Below, in pieces: positions 24,587 through 31,670 of a stretch of 64,000 nt of DNA. The notes beneath the pieces were generated by a model, which saw only the letters and a program-made list of their open reading frames with translations, did not search any database and was not told where the DNA came from. Positions within the stretch are counted from its first letter, which is position 1; every line of letters starts with the position of its first letter. Position numbers and translations under genes: made by a program. Source of the stretch: Amycolatopsis orientalis DSM 43388 (GTDB taxonomy: Bacteria > Actinomycetota > Actinomycetes > Mycobacteriales > Pseudonocardiaceae); contig NZ_ASXG01000145.1 in assembly GCF_000411975.1 (NCBI RefSeq), forward strand, positions 23,579 to 87,578. Direction: 5' to 3'.

Positions 24587-25849
24587 ATGGGCGATCTCGA
24601 CCGGAAAGGCGCCGCGCCGCGTTCGGCGATCGTGGTCGGCGCGGGCATCGTCGGCCTGTCCACCGCCTGGTTCCTGCAGGAACGCGGCGTGCGGGTGACC
24701 GTCGTCGACCGCGAGGGCATCGCGGCGGGCTCGTCCTGGGGCAACGCCGGCTGGCTGTCGCCCGGGCTGTCGATCCCGCTCAACGAACCGGCCGTTCTCC
24801 GCTACGGCCTGCGCACCCTGCTCGACCGGCAGGCCCCGCTGCACGTTCCGGCTGCTCCGGACCCGCGGCTGTGGCGGTTCCTCGCCCGCTTCGCGGCCAA
24901 CTGCACCCATCGGTCCTGGAACCGGGCCGTGCGAGCGAACCTGCCGTTCAACGAGCAATGCCTCGAAGCGTTCGACATCCTGACCGCGAACGGTGTGGAC
25001 GCGCCGACCATCGACGCGCCCATCACCGCCCTGTTCGAGACCTCGGCGAAGGCGCAAACGCTGGTCAAGGAGCTGGACCGGCTCGGCGACGCCGGGCAGA
25101 AGGTGTCCTGGACCCAGCTCGCCGGACCGGAACTGCGCGAGCACTTCCCGCAGGTCACCGACCGGATCGGGGCCGGAATCCGGATCGACGGCCAGCGGTA
25201 CGTCGACCCGGGCAGGTTCGTCGAATCGCTCGCCCGCGCGGTGGTCGGCCGCGGCGGCACGATCCGGCACCGGTTCGAGGTCGCCGCGATCCGCGGGCAC
25301 GAGTACGCCTACACCGTGCTGTCGGCGAACGGCCAGACCGTCAACGCCAACGTCGTCGTGCTCGCCACCGGCGCCTGGCTCGGACAGCTGGCGCACCAGT
25401 GGGGCGTCCGCGTTCCGGTGCGCGCCGGCCGCGGCTACTCCTTCACCGTGCCGACCGACGAGCCGGTGCCGAGCCCGATGTACCTGCCGGACATCCGGGT
25501 CGCGTGCACGCCGTACCAAGGCGGGCTGCGGGTGGCCGGGACGATGGAGTTCCGCAAGCCGGACGACCCGCTGTACCCGGCGCGCGTCGACGCGATCATC
25601 GCCTCGGCCCGGCCGCTGCTCAGGGGCCTGCGCTGGGAGCAGCGCACCGACGACTGGGTCGGCTCGCGCCCGGTCAGCGCCGACGGGCGGCCGGTGATCG
25701 GCCAGACCGGCGCGCCCGGGATGTACGTCGCGGGCGGGCACGGCATGTGGGGCCTGTCCCACGGCGCGATCACCGGGAAGCTGCTCGCCGAGCAGATCGC
25801 CACCGGCAGGCAGCCGGAAGCGCTGCGGCCGTTCGACCCGCTGCGGTGA
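24587..25849 (+). CDS. FAD-dependent D-amino acid dehydrogenase-like oxidoreductase (DadA type)
   Basis: The 420-residue DAO-family flavoprotein has the FAD-binding Rossmann motif SAIVVGAGIVGLSTAWFLQE near residue 15 and the DadA-like GIAAGSSWGNAGWLSPGLS. Further signatures are GTMEFRKPDDPLYPARV and the C-terminal GWRPVSADGRPVIG-like stretch (WVGSRPVSADGRPVIG) followed by GGHGMWGLSHGAITGKLLAE. Such enzymes oxidise D-amino acids or related secondary amines to keto acids in the cytoplasm, passing electrons to the membrane or oxygen. ATG 24587 is preferred because GGAGG precedes it; 30 upstream in-frame codons have no such support. The PucR regulator gene precedes it. Confidence 0.86.
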   Translation: MGDLDRKGAAPRSAIVVGAGIVGLSTAWFLQERGVRVTVVDREGIAAGSSWGNAGWLSPGLSIPLNEPAVLRYGLRTLLDRQAPLHVPAAPDPRLWRFLARFAANCTHRSWNRAVRANLPFNEQCLEAFDILTANGVDAPTIDAPITALFETSAKAQTLVKELDRLGDAGQKVSWTQLAGPELREHFPQVTDRIGAGIRIDGQRYVDPGRFVESLARAVVGRGGTIRHRFEVAAIRGHEYAYTVLSANGQTVNANVVVLATGAWLGQLAHQWGVRVPVRAGRGYSFTVPTDEPVPSPMYLPDIRVACTPYQGGLRVAGTMEFRKPDDPLYPARVDAIIASARPLLRGLRWEQRTDDWVGSRPVSADGRPVIGQTGAPGMYVAGGHGMWGLSHGAITGKLLAEQIATGRQPEALRPFDPLR

Positions 25850-25856
25850 CCCGCGG

Positions 25857-26033
25857 ATGTCCGCCGAGCCCGTGGAGCAGCCGCTGACCGGGGACGAGCA
25901 CGCCGAACTGCTCTTCCTCCGCGCGGAGAACGCCTTGCTGCGCACCGAAAGGGACATCCTGGTGAAAGCAGCGGGCTGGTTCGCCGCCGACGCCGGCGTG
26001 CTCGGCCGCCGCACCGAGCCCGAGCCCCGCTGA
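25857..26033 (+). CDS. IS3 OrfA-like leucine-zipper microprotein
   Basis: The 58-residue frame ATG 25857 to TGA 26033 encodes a protein whose centre, ELLFLRAENALLRTERDIL followed by VKAAGWFAA, matches the C-terminal zipper of IS3-family OrfA proteins (typically LRxENxxLRxERDILKKAxxFFA). No OrfB, helix-turn-helix or terminal repeats are seen around it, so it is not a working insertion sequence. It begins 7 bases after the flavoprotein stop. It is either a decayed transposase remnant or a retained small zipper protein. Confidence 0.6.
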   Translation: MSAEPVEQPLTGDEHAELLFLRAENALLRTERDILVKAAGWFAADAGVLGRRTEPEPR

Positions 26034-26054
26034 CCGCCGCGGGACTCCTCGAAA

Positions 26055-26101
26055 GTCCGTGGGGGCTGGACGCCTCCTGCTTGCCCGGCCCCCACGGACG
26101 T
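26055..26101 (+). terminator. Hairpin terminator after the flavoprotein and zipper genes
   Basis: There are 12-bp perfect arms, GTCCGTGGGGGC (26055-26066) and its complement (26088-26099), around a 21-base loop. It ends the upstream unit just before the GreA-like gene; no T-tract follows, as is common in actinobacteria. Confidence 0.6.
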
Positions 26102-26120
26102 CCTCCGAAAGGCACCTCTC

Positions 26121-26567
26121 ATGTCGACGACCTCTTCGCGTCCCTGGCTGACCCCCGACGCGCACGCCCGCCTCGCCGCGGAACTCGCCGCCCTGCAACG
26201 CGAACCCGACCTGGACGGGGACGACCAGTTCGAGCGCAGGCAGCACCGGCAGGCGCGGATCCGGCAGCTGCGGGACCTGCTGCGGAACGCGGTGGTCGGC
26301 GAGGACCCGCCGGACGACGGGATCGCCGAGCCCGGGATGGTCCTGACCGTCCGCTACGACGACGGCGGGGTCGAGACCTTCCTGCTCGCCGCGCGCGACG
26401 AGGAAGGCGGCGGGCTCGAGGTCTATTCGCCGGACTCTCCGCTCGGACGGGCGCTGCACGGCGCGAAGCCGGGGGAGCAGCGGGAATACGAGGTGCCCAG
26501 CGGTGCACTCGTGCGCGTCACCCTGGTCGAGGCGCATCCCTACGGGCGTTATCGAGGCGACGGCTGA
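26121..26567 (+). CDS. GreA/GreB-family transcription-factor-like protein
   Basis: The 148-residue protein has the length and two-part layout of Gre factors. A charged helical N-terminal half (about 10-60, RLAAELAALQREPDLDG, FERRQHRQARIRQLRDLL) and a GreA_C FKBP-like half (GMVLTVRYDDGGVETFLL to SPLGRALHGAKPGEQREYEV) are visible. Canonical Gre factors stimulate cleavage of backtracked RNA by RNA polymerase through acidic residues at the coiled-coil tip. Here the tip (EPDLDGDDQFERR) is acidic but shortened, so it may be a paralogue with altered activity. ATG 26121 has GAAAGG upstream. Confidence 0.75.
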   Translation: MSTTSSRPWLTPDAHARLAAELAALQREPDLDGDDQFERRQHRQARIRQLRDLLRNAVVGEDPPDDGIAEPGMVLTVRYDDGGVETFLLAARDEEGGGLEVYSPDSPLGRALHGAKPGEQREYEVPSGALVRVTLVEAHPYGRYRGDG

Positions 26568-26594
26568 GGCCCGGTTTTCGCTTACCCTGGCAAG

Positions 26595-26825
26595 GTGACC
26601 GACGAAGAGCTCATCATCGAGTTCGCCCTCACCCGGCTGGACAACCCGAGCCTCGACCTCGAGGAGGTCGCGGCGCTCCTCGTCCGCCGCGTCGGACCGG
26701 ACCGCATGCTCGACTTCGCCGCGCGCAACCTCGAGACACGCGGCGAACTGCGCGGAGCGATGTTCGAATCGGCGGTCGAACACGTCTTGCGCGTCGTCCT
26801 GACGCTGCGCGGCCCGGCTGACTGA
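26595..26825 (+). CDS. Small acidic helical protein, unknown function
   Basis: The 76-residue protein is predicted all-helical (DEELIIEFALTRLDN, DLEEVAALLVRRVGPDRML). I do not recognise a family. GTG 26595 has no ribosome site. A TACCCT at 26584-26589 would place transcription at the start codon, so a leaderless mRNA is possible. It lies 27 bases after the GreA-like gene and could instead be its operon partner. Confidence 0.55.
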   Translation: MTDEELIIEFALTRLDNPSLDLEEVAALLVRRVGPDRMLDFAARNLETRGELRGAMFESAVEHVLRVVLTLRGPAD

Positions 26826-27800
26826 GCTGTGGCCTGCGCGGGCAAGCCCGGCGATTGGCTGGAGTTGAGGACAAAACCGGAGGCGGAAGGTCGGCAAAGA
26901 CGCTGATGGCCGCCTCCGCGCTGGGTATCGCCGGGATCGCCGCGCGCATCCGGAAGGGCGGCAAGCTCTGAGGCATCGAACTGGTGCCGAGGTCGCAAGC
27001 ACGTAGTGCCCAACGCGCGCGTTCGCCCGCTCGCTGCTGGACCTGAAGCGGGACGCGGATGACCGCATCCGGACGGAACTCGGCGCGGCGGCATCGAAAT
27101 CCGCGGCGCAGCCGCTGCCGGAAGACCGCGATCGGCGTGTCCGTGCGGACAGCTGGTCGAGGCGAGCGTTCCGGTGCCGCCGATGTTCCGCGGAAGATGG
27201 TCGACGAACGCTCGTGTTTCCGGACCGGGATTTCTCTCCGGTCACCGTCGCGGTGAAGCAACGGGAGAACCCCCGAGTCCTTTTCGGACTGTCCGCGCTC
27301 GCGCGTCGCCGCTGGTCACCGCCCCGGGGAAAGAAAATCGTACCCTTTTCCCCGTTCGCTCGTTCCGCTCCGGTCGATTCCATTGTGGACAATTTCCGCC
27401 CGCGCGGGCGCGGTTCCTGGGACGAATTGGCGAACTGGGAAATGGTTGCCCGGGTGCGGTAGCCGTCACATTACGGCGGGTGCCCGGCGAAAACCCTCCG
27501 AAGGATCACTCCTCCGGGTGGAGCACGGCGCAATCCGCCATCGGGGCCTCGGTTCCGGTAGCTCAGCGTGAGAAACCCTCGGTGAAGCGGCCGTGTTACA
27601 TCACTCTTTAGTGGTGAAATTGCGATAATTGTGGTCACGGGAACCGGCTGGCGGGCGCGCTCCGCGACGGATCTTGCTTTGCGTTTCCCGGGCGTCTTGA
27701 TAATGTCGCGGCCTGCCCGGGACCGGCAGTTGTGCTCGGTCACGCGTGGATTCGGGGATCCGTGCGCCGGCTTCATTCTTGATGTTCGGAAGGACAATTC
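26826..27800. other. Gene-poor region of about 975 bases with coding-like debris
   Basis: No convincing gene is seen. Bases about 27015-27160 read sensibly in one frame (FARSLLDLKRDADDRIRTEL) but with no start or family, suggesting decayed coding sequence. Bases about 27560-27660 are AT-rich for this genome. The last part must hold the promoter and leader of the surface-protein gene at 27801; GATAAT at about 27623 is a possible -10. Confidence 0.45.
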
Positions 27801-28628
27801 ATGCGTTCTGCCCTGCTGCGCGGACGGACCGTAGCGGTCGCCGTTCCCGCGCTGGCTCTGCTCGCCACCGCCGTCGCCCCGTCGGCGCTCGCCGCCGAGG
27901 CCCCCGCCGGGTCGGCCTACGGCGCGTCCGCCTCGGTCTCGCTGCTGCCCGGCGTGCTCGGCGACAAGGGGATCACGGTCGACACCGGCAAGATCGCGCC
28001 CTCCTCGACCGAGGGCCCGGAGTCCGCTGAGGTGGTGAACGTTCCGCTGAAGGGCCTGGTCACGGCGAAGGCGATCAGCAGCTCGGCGAAGCAGGACGGC
28101 AGCAACGGCCCGGTCGACGCCAAGGCCCTGATCGTCGACGCCGCGCTCCCGGTGCTCGCCCCGCTCGCCGGCGCCACCCCCAAGGCCCGCGTGATCAGCT
28201 CCGAGTGCAAGTCCACGCCGGACGGCATCACCGCCTCGTCCGAGCTGGTCGGCCTCGACCTCGGCAAGATCGGCAAGCTCCCGGTCTCGACCAAGCCGAA
28301 CCAGAAGCTCGGCATCGACGGCGTGCTGCAGGTGATCGTCAACGAGCAGATCAAGCACTCCGACGGCAGCCTCACCGTGAACGCGCTGCACATCAAGCTC
28401 CTCGGCGGCGACGCCACCGGCGCGCTCGGCAAGGGCGACATCGTGCTCGCCTCGGCCACCTGCGCCAAGGTCGCGGGCAACCCGACCACTCCGCCGACCA
28501 CCCAGCCGAGCGAGCCGGGCAAGCCGAGCGCGACCCCGCCCGCCCAGGGTCCCGGCCAGGTCAAGGTCGTGCCGGTCGGCGCTCCGGAGACCGGCGACGG
28601 CACGCTGGCCGCGGTGACCGCCAAGTGA
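27801..28628 (+). CDS. Secreted surface protein, choice-of-anchor-P-like
   Basis: The 275-residue exported protein has a signal peptide (about 1-31, cut after ALAAEA). A beta-rich domain (about 35-230) follows, of the kind found in choice-of-anchor-P proteins: SAYGASASVSLLPG, a Cys pair, and NEQIKHSDGSLTVNALHIKL. Then come a Pro/Thr-rich linker and the C-terminal motif VPVGAPETGDGTLA. The APETG motif resembles an LPxTG signal, but there is no hydrophobic helix or basic tail after it. The stop overlaps the GTG of a class F sortase gene by 4 bases, so the pair is coupled; it is probably a sortase substrate or partner. Confidence 0.75.
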   Translation: MRSALLRGRTVAVAVPALALLATAVAPSALAAEAPAGSAYGASASVSLLPGVLGDKGITVDTGKIAPSSTEGPESAEVVNVPLKGLVTAKAISSSAKQDGSNGPVDAKALIVDAALPVLAPLAGATPKARVISSECKSTPDGITASSELVGLDLGKIGKLPVSTKPNQKLGIDGVLQVIVNEQIKHSDGSLTVNALHIKLLGGDATGALGKGDIVLASATCAKVAGNPTTPPTTQPSEPGKPSATPPAQGPGQVKVVPVGAPETGDGTLAAVTAK

Positions 28629-29206
28629 CGCGTTCCCGGTTCGGGCTTTTCGCGCTCCTGCTGGCTTTCGTCGCGAACTTCGCCCTGCTGGGCTGCGGTT
28701 CGGCGGACACCCCGCCCGCCGCGGCCCCGGCGAGTTCCGCGGCGGCGGCCCAGGAGGTCGCGGACCCGGTCTCGCTCGACGTTCCCAGCATCGACGCGCA
28801 TTCGTCGCTGGTGCCGCTCGGCCTCAACGACGACAAGACCGTGCAGGTGCCGCCGGTGGACCAGCCGCTGCAGGCGGGCTGGTATCACTTCGGCCCCAAA
28901 CCGGGCCAGATCGGGCCGGCGGTCGTCCTCGGCCACATCGACGGCAACCACCAGAAGGGTATTTTCTGGCGGCTGCACGAGATGAAGAAGGGCGACAAGG
29001 TCGTCATCGGGCGCAAGGACGGGTCGAAGGCCACGTTCACGGTGACCAAGGTCGACCAGATCGCGAAGAAGACGTTCCCCACCGAAGCCGTGTACGGCAA
29101 CACGTCCGATTCGCAGATCCGGCTGATCACCTGCGGCGGCGCGTTCGACCCGGAGAAGAAGAGCTATCTCGACAATATCATCGTGTACGGCACGCTCGAC
29201 AGCTGA
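28625..29206 (+). CDS. Class F sortase, lipoprotein-like N-terminus
   Basis: The 193-residue transpeptidase would join surface proteins to the cell wall or other amines outside the membrane. The catalytic His104 is in VVLGHIDG and the Cys170 in LITCGG. The beta-barrel pattern is IDAHSSLVPLGLNDD, PLQAGWYHFGPKPGQIGPAV and YLDNIIVYG. The N-terminus is a lipoprotein-type signal with lipobox LLGC24 rather than a plain helix. In the strand after Cys170 the usual Arg is not obvious: EKKSYLDN offers Lys. GTG 28625 overlaps the upstream stop; a longer frame is a shadow. The neighbouring surface protein is the likely client. Confidence 0.85.
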   Translation: MTRSRFGLFALLLAFVANFALLGCGSADTPPAAAPASSAAAAQEVADPVSLDVPSIDAHSSLVPLGLNDDKTVQVPPVDQPLQAGWYHFGPKPGQIGPAVVLGHIDGNHQKGIFWRLHEMKKGDKVVIGRKDGSKATFTVTKVDQIAKKTFPTEAVYGNTSDSQIRLITCGGAFDPEKKSYLDNIIVYGTLDS

Positions 29207-29224
29207 GCGGTGCCGGCCGGTACC

Positions 29225-29266
29225 GGGGCCTCGTCGTTTCGCGCTCGGGCGAAGCGGCGGGGCCCC
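29225..29266. terminator. Bidirectional terminator between sortase and MarR genes
   Basis: An outer GGGGCC/GGCCCC stem encloses an 11-bp inner stem (29232-29242 with 29249-29259, including G:U pairs) and a 6-base loop. It lies between convergent genes. Confidence 0.65.
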
Positions 29267-29270
29267 TCCG

Positions 29271-29765
29271 TCATTCCCCGGCGAGTTCGTCGGTCGCGGC
29301 GCGGCCCGCTTCGGCGGTGCGGCGCAGGAAACCGGCGATCAGCATGAGTTCCTCTTCGGTGTACCCGGCGCACAGATCGTCCATCGCCGAGTTCATCCCG
29401 CTGTACACGCGAAACACTTCCTGCGTGCGGCCCGGCACCGCGCGCACGGTGACCGCGCGCCGGTCGGCAGCGTCGGGATCCCGTTCGCGCACAATCCATC
29501 CGCCGCGCTGCAGCCGGTCGAGGATGCCGGTCACGGTCGCCGGATGCAGGCCCGCCCGGCGGGCGAGCGCGCTCGGGCTGAGCGGTCCGGCGGAGGAAAT
29601 CAGTTCGAGGCAGTCGAGATCGACGTCCTTGAGTTTCAGCCGTCCGCCGACCTGGTGGTTCAGCAGCGACAGCTGATTGCGCAGTTCCCGCAGAGACTCC
29701 TTGAGGGCCACTGTGGTGCGCCGCCTGCGCCGCGCCGTCTCCGTTCCGGATGCTCCGGACGCCAT
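29271..29765 (-). CDS. MarR family transcriptional regulator
   Basis: The 164-residue winged-helix protein has a basic N-terminus (ARRRRR), a helical dimerisation region, and a recognition core at about 55-105: GPLSPSALARRAGLHPATVT, then LDRLQRGGWIVRERDPDAAD with the conserved wing. MarR proteins usually repress efflux or stress genes and release DNA on binding aromatic ligands. The ligand is unknown. A small winged-helix-like gene and a flavoprotein gene lie beyond it, and an efflux pump gene follows at 31671; which of them it controls is open. Confidence 0.87.
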   Translation of the reverse strand: MASGASGTETARRRRRTTVALKESLRELRNQLSLLNHQVGGRLKLKDVDLDCLELISSAGPLSPSALARRAGLHPATVTGILDRLQRGGWIVRERDPDAADRRAVTVRAVPGRTQEVFRVYSGMNSAMDDLCAGYTEEELMLIAGFLRRTAEAGRAATDELAGE

Positions 29766-29806
29766 CTGCTCCGCCCTCCCGTTTCTCGCGGGTCAGCGTA
29801 GCCGGG

Positions 29807-30049
29807 TCAGGCAGCGGCGAGCAGCGCTTCCCCGGCCGGGGTCAGCACGGCGGGCACCGGGCGCCCGACCGGTCCCGGTTCCTTCGCGCGCAGCAGGCCG
29901 GCGTGCGCCAGCGCGTGCGCGGTGAACTGGTCGCTGCACGGCAGGCCGTCGACGAACAGATCCGGCTCGCAGCTGCAGGTCAGCCGTCCGCGGCCGGCGG
30001 CGACGGCACGCAGCATCGAGATCCCGCGGCGGGTGACGGTGGTGTCCAT
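29807..30049 (-). CDS. Small winged-helix-like protein with Cys motif, unknown function
   Basis: The 80-residue protein begins with a helix (RRGISMLRAVAAGRGRL). Then come a Cys motif LTCSCEPDLFVDGLPCSD and a helix-turn-strand part (TAHALAHAGLLRAKEPGPVG, VPAVLTPAGEALL) resembling a PadR/MarR half-domain. GAGGAGG lies 6 bases before ATG 30049, which strongly supports expression. It occurs in other actinobacteria as an uncharacterised protein, as far as I recall. Confidence 0.7.
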   Translation of the reverse strand: MDTTVTRRGISMLRAVAAGRGRLTCSCEPDLFVDGLPCSDQFTAHALAHAGLLRAKEPGPVGRPVPAVLTPAGEALLAAA

Positions 30050-30151
30050 GGCTGCCTCCTCGAAACTCGCTCTCACCGATACGTCGAACGAGCCACGCGG
30101 ATTTCGACCTAACCTGGCGGGGAAACAGACCGGAAAAACGCGGGAGCCCCC

Positions 30152-31537
30152 ATGCTGATCGACGACCTGCACACCGTCCTGCCGGACGACCGGATCGTGC
30201 GGGATCCCGACGTGCTGCGCAGCTATGCGCACGACGAAGCGGAGTGGGCTCCGTACGGCGAACCGGTGGCCCTGGTCCGCCCGCGCACTGCCGACGAGGT
30301 GCAGGCGACCGTGCGGCAATGCATCAAACACGGCACGCCGATCGTGCCGCGCGGCGCGGGGACCGGGCTGTCCGGCGGGGCGAACGCGCTGTCCGGCTGC
30401 GTTGTGCTGGCGACCGACCGGATGACCGCGATCAAGGAGATCGACCCGGTGGAACGGCTCGCCGTGGTCGAACCCGGCGTGGTCAACGACGATCTGCGCG
30501 CGGCCTGCGCGGAACACGGGCTGTGGTACCCGCCGGACCCGGCCAGCTCGCCATGGTCGACGATCGGCGGCAACGTCGCGACCAACGCGGGCGGCGTGTG
30601 CTGCGTGAAGTACGGCGTGACCCGCGATTACGTGCTCGGGCTGCAGATCGTGACCGGGACCGGTGAACTCGTCCGGCTCGGCCGCCGCACCGCGAAGGGC
30701 GTGGCCGGATACGACCTCGCCGGGCTGATGGTCGGGTCGGAGGGAACGCTCGGCGTCATCACCGAAATCACCGTGCGGCTGCGGGCGAAGCGAGCTCCGG
30801 AGGCGACCGTCGCCGGGTACTTCGACTCGACGGTCGCGGCGGGGGAGGCGGCAGCGGCGATCCGCGCGGCCGGGATCGTGCCCTCGGCGCTCGAACTCGT
30901 GGACCGGCATTGCCTGGCCGCGGTGGACGCGTGGAAGAACATGGGCTTGTCCGCCGACGCGAACGTGGTGCTGCTCGGCCGCAGCGACGTGCCGGGCGGG
31001 CACGAGGCCGCGGTCATGGTGGAGTGCTTCGAGAAGGCGGGCGCGACCTGGGCCGCGCAGTCGACCGACGAGGCGGAGGCGGACGCGTTGTTCGCCGCCC
31101 GGCGGCTGGCGTACCCGGCGCTCGAACGGCTCGGCCCGGTGCTCACCGAGGACGTCTGCGTGCCGACGCATTTGGTGCCGGACATGCTCGCCCGGATCGA
31201 TGCGGCGGCGCAGCGGCACAATACGCAAATCGCCAATATCGCGCATATCGGCGACGGGAATCTGCATCCGCTGCTGATTACGCCGTCCGGGGACGACGAC
31301 GCGCAGCGCCGCGCGCAGGCCGCGTTCGACGACATCGTCGCCGACGCGCTCGCGCTCGGCGGGACGGTCACCGGCGAGCACGGCGTCGGCCTGCTGAAGC
31401 GGCCCGGCCTCGAAAAAGAGCTCGGACCAGCGGTTCTCGACCTGCACCAGGCGGTGAAGAACGCCCTCGATCCGCACGGGATCCTCAATCCGGGGAAGGT
31501 CGTCGGGGGCCCGCTCAGCGGTAACTCGACCGAGTGA
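30152..31537 (+). CDS. FAD-binding oxidoreductase, glycolate/D-lactate dehydrogenase type (GlcD-like)
   Basis: The 461-residue VAO-fold flavoprotein has the FAD-binding PCMH domain (about 35-215: VPRGAGTGLSGGANALSG, then IGGNVATNAGGVCCVKYGVT). The FAD-linked oxidase C-terminal domain ends with HIGDGNLHPLL, TVTGEHGVGLLKRPG and DPHGILNPGKV. Such enzymes oxidise 2-hydroxyacids such as glycolate or D-lactate and feed electrons to the respiratory chain. No GlcE or GlcF subunit gene is nearby. A -10-like TAACCT at 30110 and GGGAG before the ATG support the start. The exact substrate is unknown. Confidence 0.86.
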   Translation: MLIDDLHTVLPDDRIVRDPDVLRSYAHDEAEWAPYGEPVALVRPRTADEVQATVRQCIKHGTPIVPRGAGTGLSGGANALSGCVVLATDRMTAIKEIDPVERLAVVEPGVVNDDLRAACAEHGLWYPPDPASSPWSTIGGNVATNAGGVCCVKYGVTRDYVLGLQIVTGTGELVRLGRRTAKGVAGYDLAGLMVGSEGTLGVITEITVRLRAKRAPEATVAGYFDSTVAAGEAAAAIRAAGIVPSALELVDRHCLAAVDAWKNMGLSADANVVLLGRSDVPGGHEAAVMVECFEKAGATWAAQSTDEAEADALFAARRLAYPALERLGPVLTEDVCVPTHLVPDMLARIDAAAQRHNTQIANIAHIGDGNLHPLLITPSGDDDAQRRAQAAFDDIVADALALGGTVTGEHGVGLLKRPGLEKELGPAVLDLHQAVKNALDPHGILNPGKVVGGPLSGNSTE

Positions 31538-31601
31538 AAGTAAACAGTCCACAAAGGATAGTCACGCGTTTGTGACCCTTGTCTCCCAGTCGTTTTCTTT
31601 T

Positions 31602-31642
31602 GTTGGTTGCCTGCCGCAACCAACTTGCTTAGCCTAGCTAAG
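31602..31642. promoter_or_regulatory. Two adjacent palindromes upstream of the efflux gene
   Basis: GTTGGTTG-N7-CAACCAAC (31602-31624) is followed at once by CTTAGC-CTA-GCTAAG (31628-31642). The second looks like a repressor operator. Both lie 30-70 bases before the GTG of the MFS gene, in a promoter position. Confidence 0.55.
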
Positions 31643-31670
31643 GGAACGGCTGGGAGAGGGGTTTTCGACA

